64,000 nt of DNA from Siphonodentalium dalli (GCA_032622095.1 CP136069.1:13748450-13812449), one strand, 5' to 3'. Counted from the first letter of the stretch, positions 9,933-19,280 are shown. The notes: generated by a model not told the origin, from the letters alone. Made by a program: numbers and translations.

Positions 9933-10555
9933 TACAGTAATGCTCTAAATAATCGACTCCATAACCACAGTAGAATTATGGGTAACTTTTCAGGATTTAG
10001 GCCGAAATATGGCTTGTTGCTAATGAATCATCGGAAAGCTCTTCCGATGAATGGCAACAAGCCATATTTCCGACTAAATCCTGAAAAATTGCCCATAATT
10101 CTGCTGTGGTTAACCCTTTACCCAACAAACCGGCCAAAAACGCCCAAATAAAGCTTCAACAGCCCAAAATATCTTCGGTCTGTCTCAATAACACCATACA
10201 AATATGGATATCATTGGAACCGGTTCATTGTGATGGTTACAGTTATGCCCTGTGCCAATGCATTCTCTTATATATGCGAGTCGACCAAAAATTCTTTTTT
10301 TTAACACTTTTTACCATTTTTTCTTACATTCTTTAACAACTTTTATAAATTTTTCTTACATTTTTTAACAATTTTTATAATATTTTTCTACATTTTTCTA
10401 CAATTTTATCATTTTTAATATGTGTTAAGCCAATGCATTCTCTTATATATGCGAGGCGACCTATGGTCGACTCGCATATATAAGAGAATGCATTGGCACA
10501 GGGCCGTTCTGTTGGGTAAAGGGTTAAGGAGTCGATTATTTAGGGCATTACTGTA
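9933..10555. mobile_element. A-type MITE (A5) hosting a B1
   Basis: TACAGTAATGCTCTAAATAA to TTAGGGCATTACTGTA. The right arm is cut exactly at its TTAA (CTGTGG-TTAA-GGAGTCG) by a B1. Without the B1 and one TTAA it is about 209 bp. Confidence 0.9.
10114..10523 (-). mobile_element. B1 piggyBac-like MITE inside A5
   Basis: TTAA at 10110-10113 and 10524-10527 is the single TTAA of the A right arm, duplicated. Ends CCCTTTACCCAAC and GTTGGGTAAAGGG. The unique tail is at the left, so it is reversed relative to 4335. The first fold-back lost one arm; a long T-rich linker with TTCTTACATT motifs precedes the second. Confidence 0.9.
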
Positions 10556-10715
10556 CCGGTATGTGAAAGGCCTTGGAGTGAAATATTTAAAATGAAATAA
10601 GCCTTATATATCCTACATAAACTTTCTTTCTGGAATTCCATTTTGAACAAGTAATTTGAATAAGTAACCCAACATTGTATGATAAATATTAGGACTAAAA
10701 AACCAACCCATTTAA

Positions 10716-10952
10716 CCCCTCCATGACTGGAGCTTCCCAAAATGTTTCGAAAACACTGTGCCATTGCATTCTCTTATATATACGAGTCTCCCAAAGAGAG
10801 CCTCACATATATAGGAGAATATACATTGACCTAACAATATTTACCTTGACCTTGTAAGCCAGTGCATTCTCCCTATGGGAGGCTCGCATATATAAGAGAA
10901 TGCACTGGCAAAAGATTTTTAATCTGGAAGCTAGCTCCAGTCATGTAAGGGT
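10716..10952. mobile_element. B3 piggyBac-like MITE
   Basis: TTAA at 10712-10715 and 10953-10956; starts CCCCTCCATGACTGGAGC and ends CCAGTCATGTAAGGGT. Two modules with CTCCCAAAGAGAGCC and CCCTATGGGAGGCTCG centres. 237 bp. Confidence 0.75.
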
Positions 10953-11032
10953 TTAAGGTGTCCAGGGTTTTATGCATAAATAAAACAGATATGTCAGATA
11001 AATGAATGGTTTATAGTAGGGAGACAACTCAC

Positions 11033-11159
11033 ATAATCAAACTGGTGTCCCCAGAAAATAACAGCGACAGATCTCCGGCATCAGAGTGCGACTCGTTAAA
11101 TGTCTCCGTGGGCGGGCGCAGCTCCGACGATGAAACATTGAGATCTTTGGAAGTGGAAC
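11033..11159 (-). CDS. Candidate internal coding exon of an unidentified host gene
   Basis: On the minus strand a T-rich tract and CCACAG (acceptor, just above 11159) precede a 127-bp stretch that ends at GTGAGTT, an excellent donor (11031-11032 = GT). Between them one frame is open for 41 codons after two phase bases and leaves two bases at the end: it starts STSKDLNVSSS, continues ELRPPTETFNE, and ends DLSLLFSGDTSLI. The protein is serine/acid rich with no family I recognise. Local GC is clearly higher than around it, with CpGs, and it occurs once in the window. The next in-frame codon across the donor is TGA, so splicing is required to continue. The rest of the gene must lie mostly outside the window or in exons I could not find. 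Confidence 0.55.
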
Positions 11160-11179
11160 CTGTGGAAAAATAAAATATA

Positions 11180-11360
11180 CTTAAAGGGGTAATTAATGTA
11201 CACTAAATCTGGCCATTTATGTGACCATCTCCTTTTATACTCAACAGAACATACGCAACAAATGAATGAATTTGAGCCATGGATGAGTGCAAAATATGCT
11301 CATGTGCTCTATGAACAATGCAAACAACATGGTAATTATAATGAAAATGAATTTATCACT
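11180..11360. repeat. Low-copy repeat J (partial)
   Basis: GGGGTAATTAATGTACAC, CATCTCCTTTTATACTCAAC and TTTGAGCCATGGATGAGTGC match stretches at 25659-25705, 26070-26115 and 26482-26560. No terminal repeats identified. Confidence 0.6.
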
Positions 11361-11374
11361 GGAGTTCGGTGACA

Positions 11375-12398
11375 ATTGGATGAGAGATGTGGCCTGTTGG
11401 GTGTGCCGAAGGATTTAATCATGCAAAGAGTAAAATACAAGATGGCCAGTGGCAGTCGACCATGTTTTTAACGAATTTCGGAAAGAATTGATGGCTCCCA
11501 TCTAGAGGTCAACCCGAAGATCGATATGAAGTTTGGTGATGATCAGATGAGAGATGTGACTTACAATGTAATTGTAGGGTGTGCCAAATGATTTAGTCAT
11601 ACAAAGAGTACAATCCAAGATGGCTGCCAGTAGCCATGTTTTACATTGAAAATTGTTCAAATTCAATGGCTCCCATCTAGACCTGATCCTAATCATGCCT
11701 GTGAATTTACAAAAAAAATCTTTGATATATGTGACCCGCCATATCAAATCCAGTCGTAAGTCGGGATTTTTTAACCCTGTGCCAATGCATTCTCTTATAT
11801 ATGCGAGGCGACCTATGGTCGCCTCGCATATATAAGAGAATGCATTGGCCTAACAATTTTTTATCATTTTTTTTAAATAAATGTTTCTTACAATTTTTAG
11901 GACATAAAATAAAAAACATCCATTACCCTGCAGGTAGCCCCACACATATATAGAAGAGTGTTGTCTGCTCATGTTTGTCTGGGGCTCTGTATGGGTGAAA
12001 TTATAAAATTGTTAAAGAATACAAGAAAAAATTATTAAAATTGTAAAAAATTGTTAGGCCAATGCATTCCCTTATATATGCGAGGCGACCTATACTCGCA
12101 TATATAAGAGAATGCATTGGCACAGGGATTTGATATGGCGGGTCACATATGTGGGCTGCAGGGTGTGCCGATGGATTCAAATTTGAAATCCAAGCTAGCT
12201 GCTGGCTGCCATGTTTTTTAACGAATTTCAGAAATAATTGATGGCTCCCATCTAGAGGTCACCCCGAAGATCCATATGAAATTTGGTGATGATCGGATGA
12301 GGGATGCGGCCTGTAGTTTGAGCCAAAGGAAATTGTTGACAGATGGACGGACGCTAACCCATGTCAAAAGCTCAAACTTTACAAAGTAAAGTTGAGCT
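11375..12398 (+). mobile_element. D element, second copy, interrupted by G
   Basis: Diverged ~160-bp units (anchors AAGATGGCC near 11440, AAGATGGCTGCC near 11618, AATCCAAGCTAGC near 12187), a GATGGACGGACG tract near 12342, and the same terminal hairpin as 4143-4172 at 12369-12398. The left end is not clear. A G element (11730-12147) is inserted. Confidence 0.6.
11730..12147. mobile_element. G element with the B-type fold-back module
   Basis: Ends TGTGACCCGCCATATCAAA and TTTGATATGGCGGGTCACA, with TA on both sides (11728-11729, 12148-12149). Inside: the module CCAATGCATTCTCTTATA as a fold-back (11783-11849), a spacer with a short GGTAGCCCC/GGGGCTC stem, and a second fold-back (12058-12120). 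The ends differ wholly from B1-B3 although the module is the same. Confidence 0.8.
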
Positions 12399-13001
12399 AA
12401 ACATTGTTATTTTAATTTATTAAAACTATTTTCTTTCATAATTCGAACATATTTCTCATATTGTGAGGGTAAAGTGTTTATAGTACAATAGAATACATCA
12501 GTTATAAGGGAGAATGATTTTTCCCTTCAAATTGATTGTTAGAAATTCATTTGAATCATTCACTTAAAACACCAGATGTACAGTACGTAACACAAGAAAA
12601 TAAACAGAAGTTTAAACGAAACAAGAAAACATACCCATTTCCATACTACACACAATTATGTAATAATCATTATCATATAGCAAGGTCACTCACTATACAA
12701 TCACAGGTAAGATACATTCCATAATGTGTATCCTATACAGCCTGCATTCAGAATACATACAGATAACACTCCTATCTAATGTAACATTGAATCAGGTGCA
12801 GTTCTGGTTAAATTCCAACACTCCCGTTTATTGAAGCAGGCACAATCTGGAAACAACAAATCTGTTCAAAGTACGGAACATTCACACCATACCTCTAGGT
12901 GAAAGTACTCCAGGTGTACATATTCTATAGCTTTGTGTACATTTCCTATTACATTAGGCCAGGCTTAAGATTACTGTATATATGTTTCTCTACCTAACCT
13001 C
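12399..13001. other. Unassigned sequence
   Basis: No repeat copy found. A 62-codon ORF (12536-12724) runs over the donor-like ACAGGTAAGA at 12704-12713, but with no matching acceptor or recognisable protein I do not call an exon. Confidence 0.35.
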
Positions 13002-13005
13002 TTAA

Positions 13006-13341
13006 CCCTTTACCCAACAGAAGGGCCCTGTGCCAATGCATTATCTTATATATGCGAGTCGACCATAGGTCGCCTCGCATATATAAGAGAATGCATTGGC
13101 TTAACACATTAAAAAAGATTTTTTTTAGGCCAATGCATTCTCTTATATATGCGAGGCGACCTATGGTCGACTTGCATATATAACAGAATTGCATTGGCAT
13201 AGGGCGGGCATAACTGTAACTATCACAATGTGGTCAAGGAGCCGGTTCCAATGATATCCATATTTGTATGGTTCTATTGAGACAGACCGAAGATATTTTA
13301 GGCTGTTGAAGCTTTATTTGGCCGGTTTGTTGGGTAAAGGG
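13006..13341 (+). mobile_element. B1 piggyBac-like MITE, short linker
   Basis: TTAA at 13002-13005 and 13342-13345. The A/T linker between the two fold-backs is reduced to about 25 bp. 336 bp. The plus ORF 13264-13539 runs from the B1 tail into C and is not a gene. Confidence 0.85.
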
Positions 13342-13376
13342 TTAAAAACTGTATTCAAAGTGACTGACTCCAGCTT

Positions 13377-13822
13377 CAAGCCTCCAAATAGTGTGTCTGT
13401 CATTTGCAGAATAAGGTCCCCAGAGGGTGAATTTAGTGACGCTATCCCGCATAACGGGCTAGCATCACTAAATTCACCCTCTGGGGACCTCATTCTGCTA
13501 AAGCCCTCAACTGCTATGGCAGACCTAGGATCAGATTGAGGTTCCCCAGTTGAAGTTGGTAATGTTCACCCATTGGGCACCTCAGTTATGAATTTTATCT
13601 TCTGCAAATTAGGGGATATAGAAACTTCCTAGAAGGGAAATGTAACTAAAAAACAATGTTAATTTGATACTATAGATACTTCCCAGAAGATGAGGCCTAA
13701 GCAGAATGAGGTCTCCAGAGGGTGAATGTGGTGATGCTAGCCCAATGTGCGGGATAGCGTCACTAAATTCACCCTCTGGGGACCTCATTCTGCAAATGAC
13801 AGACACGCTATTTGCAGGCTTG
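13377..13822. mobile_element. C element, complete composite form
   Basis: Ends CAAGCCTCCAAATAGTG and its complement ending GCAGGCTTG. Each end carries a fold-back (TGTCATTTGCAGAAT, GTCCCCAGAGGGTGAATTT around a GATGCTAGCC-type loop); between them is a ~180-bp middle with CCTAGGATCAGA and AGGGGATATAGAAACTT. No clear 8-bp duplication (TCCAGCTT versus GCTCTGAT). Confidence 0.8.
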
Positions 13823-13872
13823 GCTCTGATCTGGATGGTAACAGGTTATATAGGCACAAGATGAAAATTATA

Positions 13873-14082
13873 TAGTATAATGTAATCGACTTCTTAACCA
13901 CAGCAGAATTATTGGTAACTTTTCAGGATTTAGTCGGAAATATGGCTTGTTGGCATTCATCGGAAAGCTCTCGGCGAGAGCTTTCCGATGAATGGCAACA
14001 AGCCATATTTCCGACTAAATCCTGAAGAGTTACCCATAATTCTGCTGTGGTTAAGAAGTTGATTAATTAGAGCATTACTGTA
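13873..14082. mobile_element. A-type MITE (A6)
   Basis: The left end is degraded (TAGTATAATGTAATCGAC); the right arm ends GAGCATTACTGTA. The arms are otherwise nearly perfect inverted copies. Confidence 0.8.
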
Positions 14083-14266
14083 TTCTAATTGGGAGATGTC
14101 ACTTAGATACATACGTGGCACATACATTTTAGGGAAAAGATATCGCCTTCTAGACTGGTCCCTGCTTCACTATTCGCCCTCTAGACTGGTCCCTGCCTGG
14201 CTCTTTCTATAGCACCTCTTAATTGTACATGTATTGCACCTTTTAGATTGCTTTAAGTCAGTCTAA

Positions 14267-14643
14267 CCCTTTTGTACTAATTGATTTTCCCACTCAGATA
14301 TAAAAGTATAAATTGGAATGATCTATTATTCATCTGGACAAGCCTTGAAATAGTGTGTCTGTCATTTGCAGAATGAGGTCCCCAGAGGGTGAATTTGGTG
14401 ATGCTAGCCCACTATGCAGGGTAGCATCACTAAATTCACCCTCTGGGGACCTCATTCTGCAAATGACAGACACACTATTTCAAGGCTTGCATCTGGAGGG
14501 GTTTTTAGGAAACATATACGCTTGCAACAGATCAAACAGGTACAGAAGGAGTCCTATTTATTGGAGGCAACTGTTCAGAAAACTTATCATATGAGCATTT
14601 CCTGAGGGAACTACTCGTCAATGAGTATTTAGTAAAGAATGGG
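14267..14643 (+). mobile_element. E element hosting a short C element
   Basis: Left boundary CTAACCCTTTTGTACTAA (TTAA changed to CTAA), right boundary AGTAAAGAATGGGTTAA (TTAA at 14644-14647). Native E text reads CACTCAGATATAAAAGT, then CATCTGGA, a C insertion, CATCTGGAGGGG and onwards to GAACTACTCGTCAATGAGT. This is the least altered E in the window. Confidence 0.7.
14339..14489. mobile_element. C element, minimal 151-bp palindrome, with 8-bp target duplication
   Basis: CATCTGGA occurs at 14331-14338 and 14490-14497. The element is one long palindrome from CAAGCCTTGAAATAGTG to CACTATTTCAAGGCTTG, centred near 14414. The empty site survives as CATTTGGAGGGG in the E copy at 24109. An 8-bp duplication with CA...TG ends fits hAT. 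Confidence 0.9.
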
Positions 14644-14647
14644 TTAA

Positions 14648-14788
14648 TTTATATCACACTCCCATATGGAGCCTCAAACATACATTTGGAGCCTCAAACA
14701 GACTCAAGCAGGCGGCAGTCATCATCTTGTTTCTATCTTGGGCTCCATAAGGGAACTACTAGTCAATGAGTATCTAGTATAGAAAAGG
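14648..14788. mobile_element. E-related fragment next to the previous E
   Basis: Between TTAA at 14644 and TTAA at 14789. Contains two GGAGCCTCAAACA copies and ends GAACTACTAGTCAATGAG, TATCTAGTATAGAAAAGG. Shares its left TTAA with the neighbouring E. Confidence 0.5.
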
Positions 14789-14792
14789 TTAA

Positions 14793-15229
14793 AACTTATA
14801 GTTCACATATTTCATTTTTTTTTATGGGTAACCAATAAGTGGTAAGTGGGTGTCTGACCAGGTAACACATCATGTTGTTGGGCAATTTTGTTATCAAAAT
14901 GTGTAATTACTAAACCGGAAATATTTACTCTATAGACTATATATTATTCCGACGATACTGATACACTTCTGTTACACGAACTATAGTGACCTTTGAACTT
15001 CCCATGATTCTCTTGGATTTCCCATAATTCTAATATCGGGTATAAAAAACTTTTCGCGCCGAAAACATTCACTCGATTTCGAATTCTTCGACATGGCACT
15101 TCGATTACGTTTTTAGTAATTAGCGAAAATCACACCTAGCACCAAAATTTCAATCGCAAAAAACATTTTTCTGGCCATTAAATTTCAGGACCAAACGATA
15201 TCAAATGAGTGAAATTATTTTTTAGTTGT
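14793..15229. promoter_or_regulatory. Unassigned stretch with a promoter-like motif near 15041
   Basis: TATAAAA at 15041-15047 is followed after about 20 bp by CATTCACTC, an initiator-like position, within a CpG-containing segment (TTCGCGCCG, CTCGATTTCGAATTC). The first ATG at 15093 opens only 7 codons before TAG. No linked gene is seen, so this may be chance. Confidence 0.2.
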
Positions 15230-15232
15230 ACA

Positions 15233-15360
15233 TGGGGGGGGGGGGGGATATCCAGGGTGGGGGGGGAGATATCCTAGGATATGTTCCCCCGCGGGGGGAA
15301 CTTATGCTAGGATAAGTTCCCCCGCGGGGTGACTTGTCCAGGGTGGGGGAACATAACGTG
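15233..15360. repeat. G-rich tract and nested GC palindromes
   Basis: A run of about 14 G at 15234 and an 8-G run near 15262, then GTTCCCCCGCGGGGGGAAC (15282-15301) and GTTCCCCCGCGGGG (15317 on), with GATATCC motifs repeated. Strong hairpin and G-quadruplex potential; biological role unknown. Confidence 0.7.
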
Positions 15361-15774
15361 GTACACCGGGTTGACAGTAAAAAGTCACAATGAAATGCTG
15401 GCTGCATGGCTTGAAAGCTTTTTGATATGTCAAATTAGGATAAGCTGAAAGAAAAATGGCCTGAAACCAATTAGTCATATGGCATTTTCTCACAAAGTGA
15501 GGTTGCACAAAACGTATGGATGACAAGAGAAAGAAGAAGGAATCTGCAAAGTATTTGAAAATAGGGGGGGGGTAAAGGAATGGTGACCCAAATTTGTGCA
15601 GATTATAACCCAATTCCTCCTTCACTTGGCACAAATTTATGGCGAAGAACAGTGGCCCGAAGCAGTTTTAAAAAATTTGGAAATAATTTCGAACATATAC
15701 GCACCAAAATTTCTCAATTAATAAAACCCAAAAGTTAAAAAATTAATAATTTATAAATGATATCACTGGAGGAG
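15361..15774. other. Unassigned sequence
   Basis: No copy elsewhere in the window. The minus ORF 15302-15634 (110 codons) is rich in Phe/Pro/Ser, crosses the GC palindromes and has no recognisable domain. Confidence 0.35.
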
Positions 15775-15775
15775 G

Positions 15776-15887
15776 AAGCCTGTCTGTCATTTGCAGAATG
15801 AGGTCCCCAGAGCAGCACAGAGGGTGAATTCACCATCTGGGGACCTCATTCTGCACATGACAGGCACACTATTTATTTCAAGGCTTG
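15776..15887. mobile_element. C element, deleted copy
   Basis: AGCCTGTCTGTCATTTGCAG to CTATTTATTTCAAGGCTTG with the two stems shortened. GGAGGAGGA stands on both sides and is probably the target duplication, shifted by loss of the first bases. Confidence 0.7.
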
Positions 15888-16103
15888 CGGAGGAGGAAAA
15901 GAGACAAAGCCAATAAGATCTTTACATCAGTTGCAAGTTGCAAAACCCACGCGGCCATACTAAACTTATGAACACCTTGAACTATTCGACCTGACAAGAG
16001 AGTTGACATGCACTATGCCAACTGGTATAATTCAATCAACATATTTCATAAAACACAAGGTCTTTGTGTATAATGTACATTTGTTAATAGTTTACTTTGT
16101 TAA

Positions 16104-16278
16104 CAGTCCATGACTGAAGCTGCCTGAAATTTTACGAAAACCCTGTGCCAATGGATTCTCTTATATATGCGAGTCTTCCGTAGGGAGCCTCGCATATATA
16201 AGAGAATACAGTGGTCTAATAATATTTACCTTGACGTTGAAAGCCAGTGCATTCTCTTATATATGGGAGGCTCCCTAA
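16104..16278. mobile_element. B3 fragment, right part lost
   Basis: Follows TTAA at 16100-16103. AGTCCATGACTGAAGCTGCC, the CCCTGTGCCAATGGATTC module and a second module broken after GGGAGGCTCCCT. Confidence 0.65.
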
Positions 16279-16334
16279 ATTCAGACTTGAGCTAAAATTA
16301 GTACCCACTAATCAAGGGGATATGTGTTACAAGT

Positions 16335-16577
16335 CAAGCCTGAGTTTAGTGTGCCTGTCATTTGCAGAATGAGGTCCCCAGAGGGTGAATTTAGTGATGC
16401 TATCCTGCATAGCAGGCTAGCATCACTAAATTCAACCTATGGGGAGTCTGCTTAGGTCTCATCTTCTCTTGAAAGTTTCTTTATTATCAACTTTCTAGCG
16501 AAACTTAGATTCCATTTAATTTTAGTTTAGGTTCTCTATATCCCCAAATTGGCAGATCGGCCCCTGGCACTAAAAGG
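16335..16577. mobile_element. Chimera of C left half and B2 right end
   Basis: C sequence runs from CAAGCCTGAGTTTAGTG to CCCCAAATTGGCAGA (about 16557) and changes within GATCGG to the B2 terminal sequence GGCCCCTGGCACTAAAAGGG, then TTAA (16578-16581). The junction lies in a GATCGGCCCC-like microhomology. Confidence 0.65.
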
Positions 16578-16580
16578 GTT

Positions 16581-16850
16581 AAGCATCAGCCAAAAACATG
16601 GAGTTGTGAGAGTAAGATAGATACAGTAATGCCCTAAATAATCGACTCGTTAACCACAGCAGAATTATGGGTAATTTTTCACGATTTAGTAGGAAATATG
16701 GTTTGTTGCCATTCACTGAATAGCTCTCACTGGCAACAAGCCATATTTCCGACTAAATCCTGAACAGTCACCCATAATTCTGCTGTGCCTAAGGGGTCGA
16801 TTATTTAGGATCTTACTCTCACAACTCAATGTTTTTGGCTGATGCTTAAA
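16581..16850. repeat. Extended palindrome around A-type MITE A7
   Basis: AGCATCAGCCAAAAACATGG and GAGTTGTGAGAGTAAGAT (16581-16618) return inverted at about 16811-16849. Between them is A7 (16622-about 16811), itself a palindrome with one shortened arm. So the flanking DNA, not only the element, is inverted. Confidence 0.85.
16622..16818. mobile_element. A-type MITE (A7)
   Basis: TACAGTAATGCCCTAAATAA; the right arm ends TTATTTAGGATCTTACT, where the terminal GGCATTACTGTA is replaced by flank-derived ATCTTACTCTC. Confidence 0.75.
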
Positions 16851-16863
16851 GACACACAAGGCC

Positions 16864-16945
16864 TTTGAGGTCTGATATTTGCAGAATGAGGTTCCCAGAG
16901 GTTGAATTTATAGTGATGCTATTGGTATTTATTGAGGGAAATATT
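16864..16945. mobile_element. C fragment
   Basis: ATTTGCAGAATGAGGTTCCCA, split by drift, then GTTGAATTTATAGTGATGC. Neither terminal repeat is present. Confidence 0.5.
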
Positions 16946-16955
16946 TAGATTTTAA

Positions 16956-17173
16956 CCCTTTCATGACTGCATGGAGCTTCCTGAAATTTTGCGAAAACCC
17001 TGTGCCAATGCATTCTATTTTATATGCGAGTCTCCCATAGAGACTATATATAAGAAAATACATTGGGCTAACAATATTTACTTTGACCGTGTAAGCCAGT
17101 GCTTTTTCTTATATATGCGAGGCTCCCTATGTGAGTCTCATATATTATAAGAAAATGCACTAGCATAGGCTAG
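16956..17173. mobile_element. B3, right terminus truncated at a shared TTAA
   Basis: TTAA at 16952-16955, CCCTTTCATGACTGCATGG, two degraded modules; ends GCACTAGCATAGGCTAG directly at TTAA 17174-17177, which is also the left TTAA of the next B2. Confidence 0.65.
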
Positions 17174-17177
17174 TTAA

Positions 17178-17639
17178 CCCTTTGAGTGCCATGCAGGTCC
17201 GATTTTTGTATCAACCCATATACCCTGTGCCAATGCATTCTCTTATATATAAGAGAATGCATTGGCCTAACAGTTTTTCATCATTTGTTATTATTTTTTT
17301 ACAATTTTTTACATTTTTAATAATTTTTTCTAATATTCCTTAACAGACTTATTTTGTAGGTTTAGTGACAGGGAATCTTACGTTTTTCATAGGCATCAAA
17401 ATTATCACTATGAATACTTGGTGATAGTTTTGAGTTATAACATGCCCCTAAGGTTTTAACCAGTTTGTTTTTAAATTCGCTATAGCATGCTTAAGCATAC
17501 CCAAAACAAATTCAACAAAACAAAAAAATCGAAAATACAATTTTTTTTATTTTTTTTAATTATTTTTTTTTATTTTTTAGGGCCAATTTTACAGACCGTA
17601 AATTAGGGCCGATGAGATCGGCCCTTGGCACTGAAAGGG
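17178..17639 (+). mobile_element. B2 piggyBac-like MITE
   Basis: TTAA at 17174-17177 and 17640-17643; starts CCCTTTGAGTGCCATGC, ends GGCACTGAAAGGG. One module (17229-17266, loop lost), T-rich linker, then a conserved ~300-bp tail with ATAACATGCCCCTAAGG, GCATGCTTAAGCATACCC and a GGGCCGATGAGATCGGCCC stem. No coding. Confidence 0.8.
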
Positions 17640-17719
17640 TTAATGCTGCACAAGCGCAGCTCCCATCATAAAAGGTATAATAGTTATTAAATTTGAATAA
17701 AATGACCTATGGTCGTTTG

Positions 17720-18030
17720 TTGAACTTAATTATTATATGAACATTTCCTAAGGGATAACTACTCATCAATAATGCTTTAGCATTAGAAAGGGTTGGTTAA
17801 ACTTATTATCTGAACATTTCCTGTGGGATAACTTCTCATCAATAATGCTTTAGCACATACGGTTAAACTTATTATCGGAATATTTCCTAAGGCATAACTA
17901 CTCATCAATGACGCTCTAGTATAAATGTTGAAATTATTATCTGAACATTTCCTGTGGGACAACTACTCATCAATAATGCTTTAGTATACATAGGGTTAAA
18001 CTTAATATCGGAACATTTCCGGAGACCTGT
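17720..18030. repeat. ~67-bp tandem repeat derived from element E
   Basis: ACATTTCC recurs at 17741, 17814, 17880 (ATATTTCC), 17945 and 18013, steps of 65-73 bp. Each unit reads TTATTATCTGAACATTTCC, TAACTACTCATCAATAATGC, TTTAG and is the E subterminal segment. A second route of tandem growth from the same element as 6172-6716. Confidence 0.8.
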
Positions 18031-18081
18031 GATCGAGGCCTGGACCAGCCAAGTGGCTTCAAATTGGGAGAAGTAACTTAA

Positions 18082-18463
18082 CCCTTTACCCAACAGAACG
18101 GCCCTGTGCCAATGCATTCTCTTATATATGCGAGTCGGCCATAGGTCGCCTCGCATATATAAGAGAATGCATTGGCTTAACACATTAAAAATTATAAAAT
18201 TGTTAAAGAACGTAAGAAAAAATGGTAAAAAAAGATTTTTTTTAGGCCGATGCATTCTCTTATATATGCGAGGCGACCTATGGTCGACTCGCATATATAA
18301 GAGAATGCATTGGCACAGGGCATAACTATAACCATCACAATGTGGTCAATGAGCCGGTTCCAACGATATCCATATTTGTATGGTTTTATTGAGACAGACC
18401 CAAGATATTTTAGGCTGTTGAAGCTTTATTTGGACGGTTTTGGCCGGTTTGTTGGGTAAAGGG
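18082..18463 (+). mobile_element. B1 piggyBac-like MITE
   Basis: TTAA at 18078-18081 and 18464-18467. Two complete fold-backs, short A/T linker, conserved tail. 382 bp, as at 4335. ORFs on both strands here (17905-18294 minus, 18128-18325 plus) read the hairpins. Confidence 0.88.
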
Positions 18464-18467
18464 TTAA

Positions 18468-18900
18468 AGGCCAAAAAAAAAACCTCTTTGTTTCCGATAC
18501 CCTGCCTGGCTAAGATTTTCTTGCCTGCCTCAATTTTTTTTCTTCATTTTCTCCAGAAGGCTAGTCAAAAGTTACCTGTTAGAGTGTCAATGTGAATATT
18601 TATCGTTTTTCCCCCAGTCCCAAAAGTTAAAATAAGTTGGTTGTTAAGCTCAATGTTTGTAGAGATCTTACTGCAGAATGAATGAATTCAAGGGACAACA
18701 TGATTTTATCCAACGCTTGGCCTCAGTTTCAATACACATGGATCTACCATAGTCCATGGGACCGTAACTATGCTATTATATCACTTACAGCTGAAAGGTT
18801 TTAAAAAAAACAAATTGCAAAAAAAATAATTCCTGCCTGCCTGTCTGGAATTTTTTTCCAATGTTATCGGAAACACAGAAGTTTTTTGTTTTGGCCTTAA
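18468..18900. mobile_element. H element with ~35-bp inverted ends
   Basis: Left AGGCCAAAAAAAAAACCTC then TTTGTTTCCGATA; right TATCGGAAACACAGAAG then TTTTTTGTTTTGGCCTT. Inner CCTGCCTGGC/CCTGCCTGCC copies are also related. The left TTAA at 18464-18467 is used by the B1. Single copy in the window; superfamily unknown. Confidence 0.65.
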
Positions 18901-19167
18901 ATGTAAATATGTTGGTGTGGATGATAATACTTTATGATAACACCCTTCATGCCAGAGGGTAAGCTCCCCAATAAGTAACTTTTATCACAGTGTATGTCCT
19001 TAGGCTGGATGTAACATATAAGTTACAGAGATTTAGAAGGTAATGCCAGTCTAATTGAACTAATACAGTACATATTAGTGCTTTATAGTCTATACCAAGA
19101 TTTATTATTTCATCCGGTAATAAGTAACATGCTCATGGGGGGGGGGGGGGGGGAGTGGGGAACGGTA
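18901..19167. other. Unassigned sequence ending in a poly-G run
   Basis: No gene or repeat copy. A run of about 17 G lies at 19137-19153. Confidence 0.4.
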
Positions 19168-19280
19168 TACATTAATGCCCTAAATAATCGACTCCTTAAC
19201 CACAGCAGAATTATGGGTAATATTTCATGATTTAGTTGGAAATATGGCTTGTTGCCATTCATCGGAAACCTCTCAGCGCT
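19168..19280. mobile_element. A-type MITE, left half (A8a)
   Basis: TACATTAATGCCCTAAATAA through GGCTTGTTGCCATTCATCGG; ends at the palindrome centre with no right arm. Confidence 0.7.

Noticed and set aside
13264-13539. 91-codon ORF
   Set aside because: Runs from the B1 tail across its TTAA into a C element.
19137-19153. Poly-G run as a biological signal
   Set aside because: Single homopolymer beside an A element; may be a sequencing artefact and nothing else supports a role.
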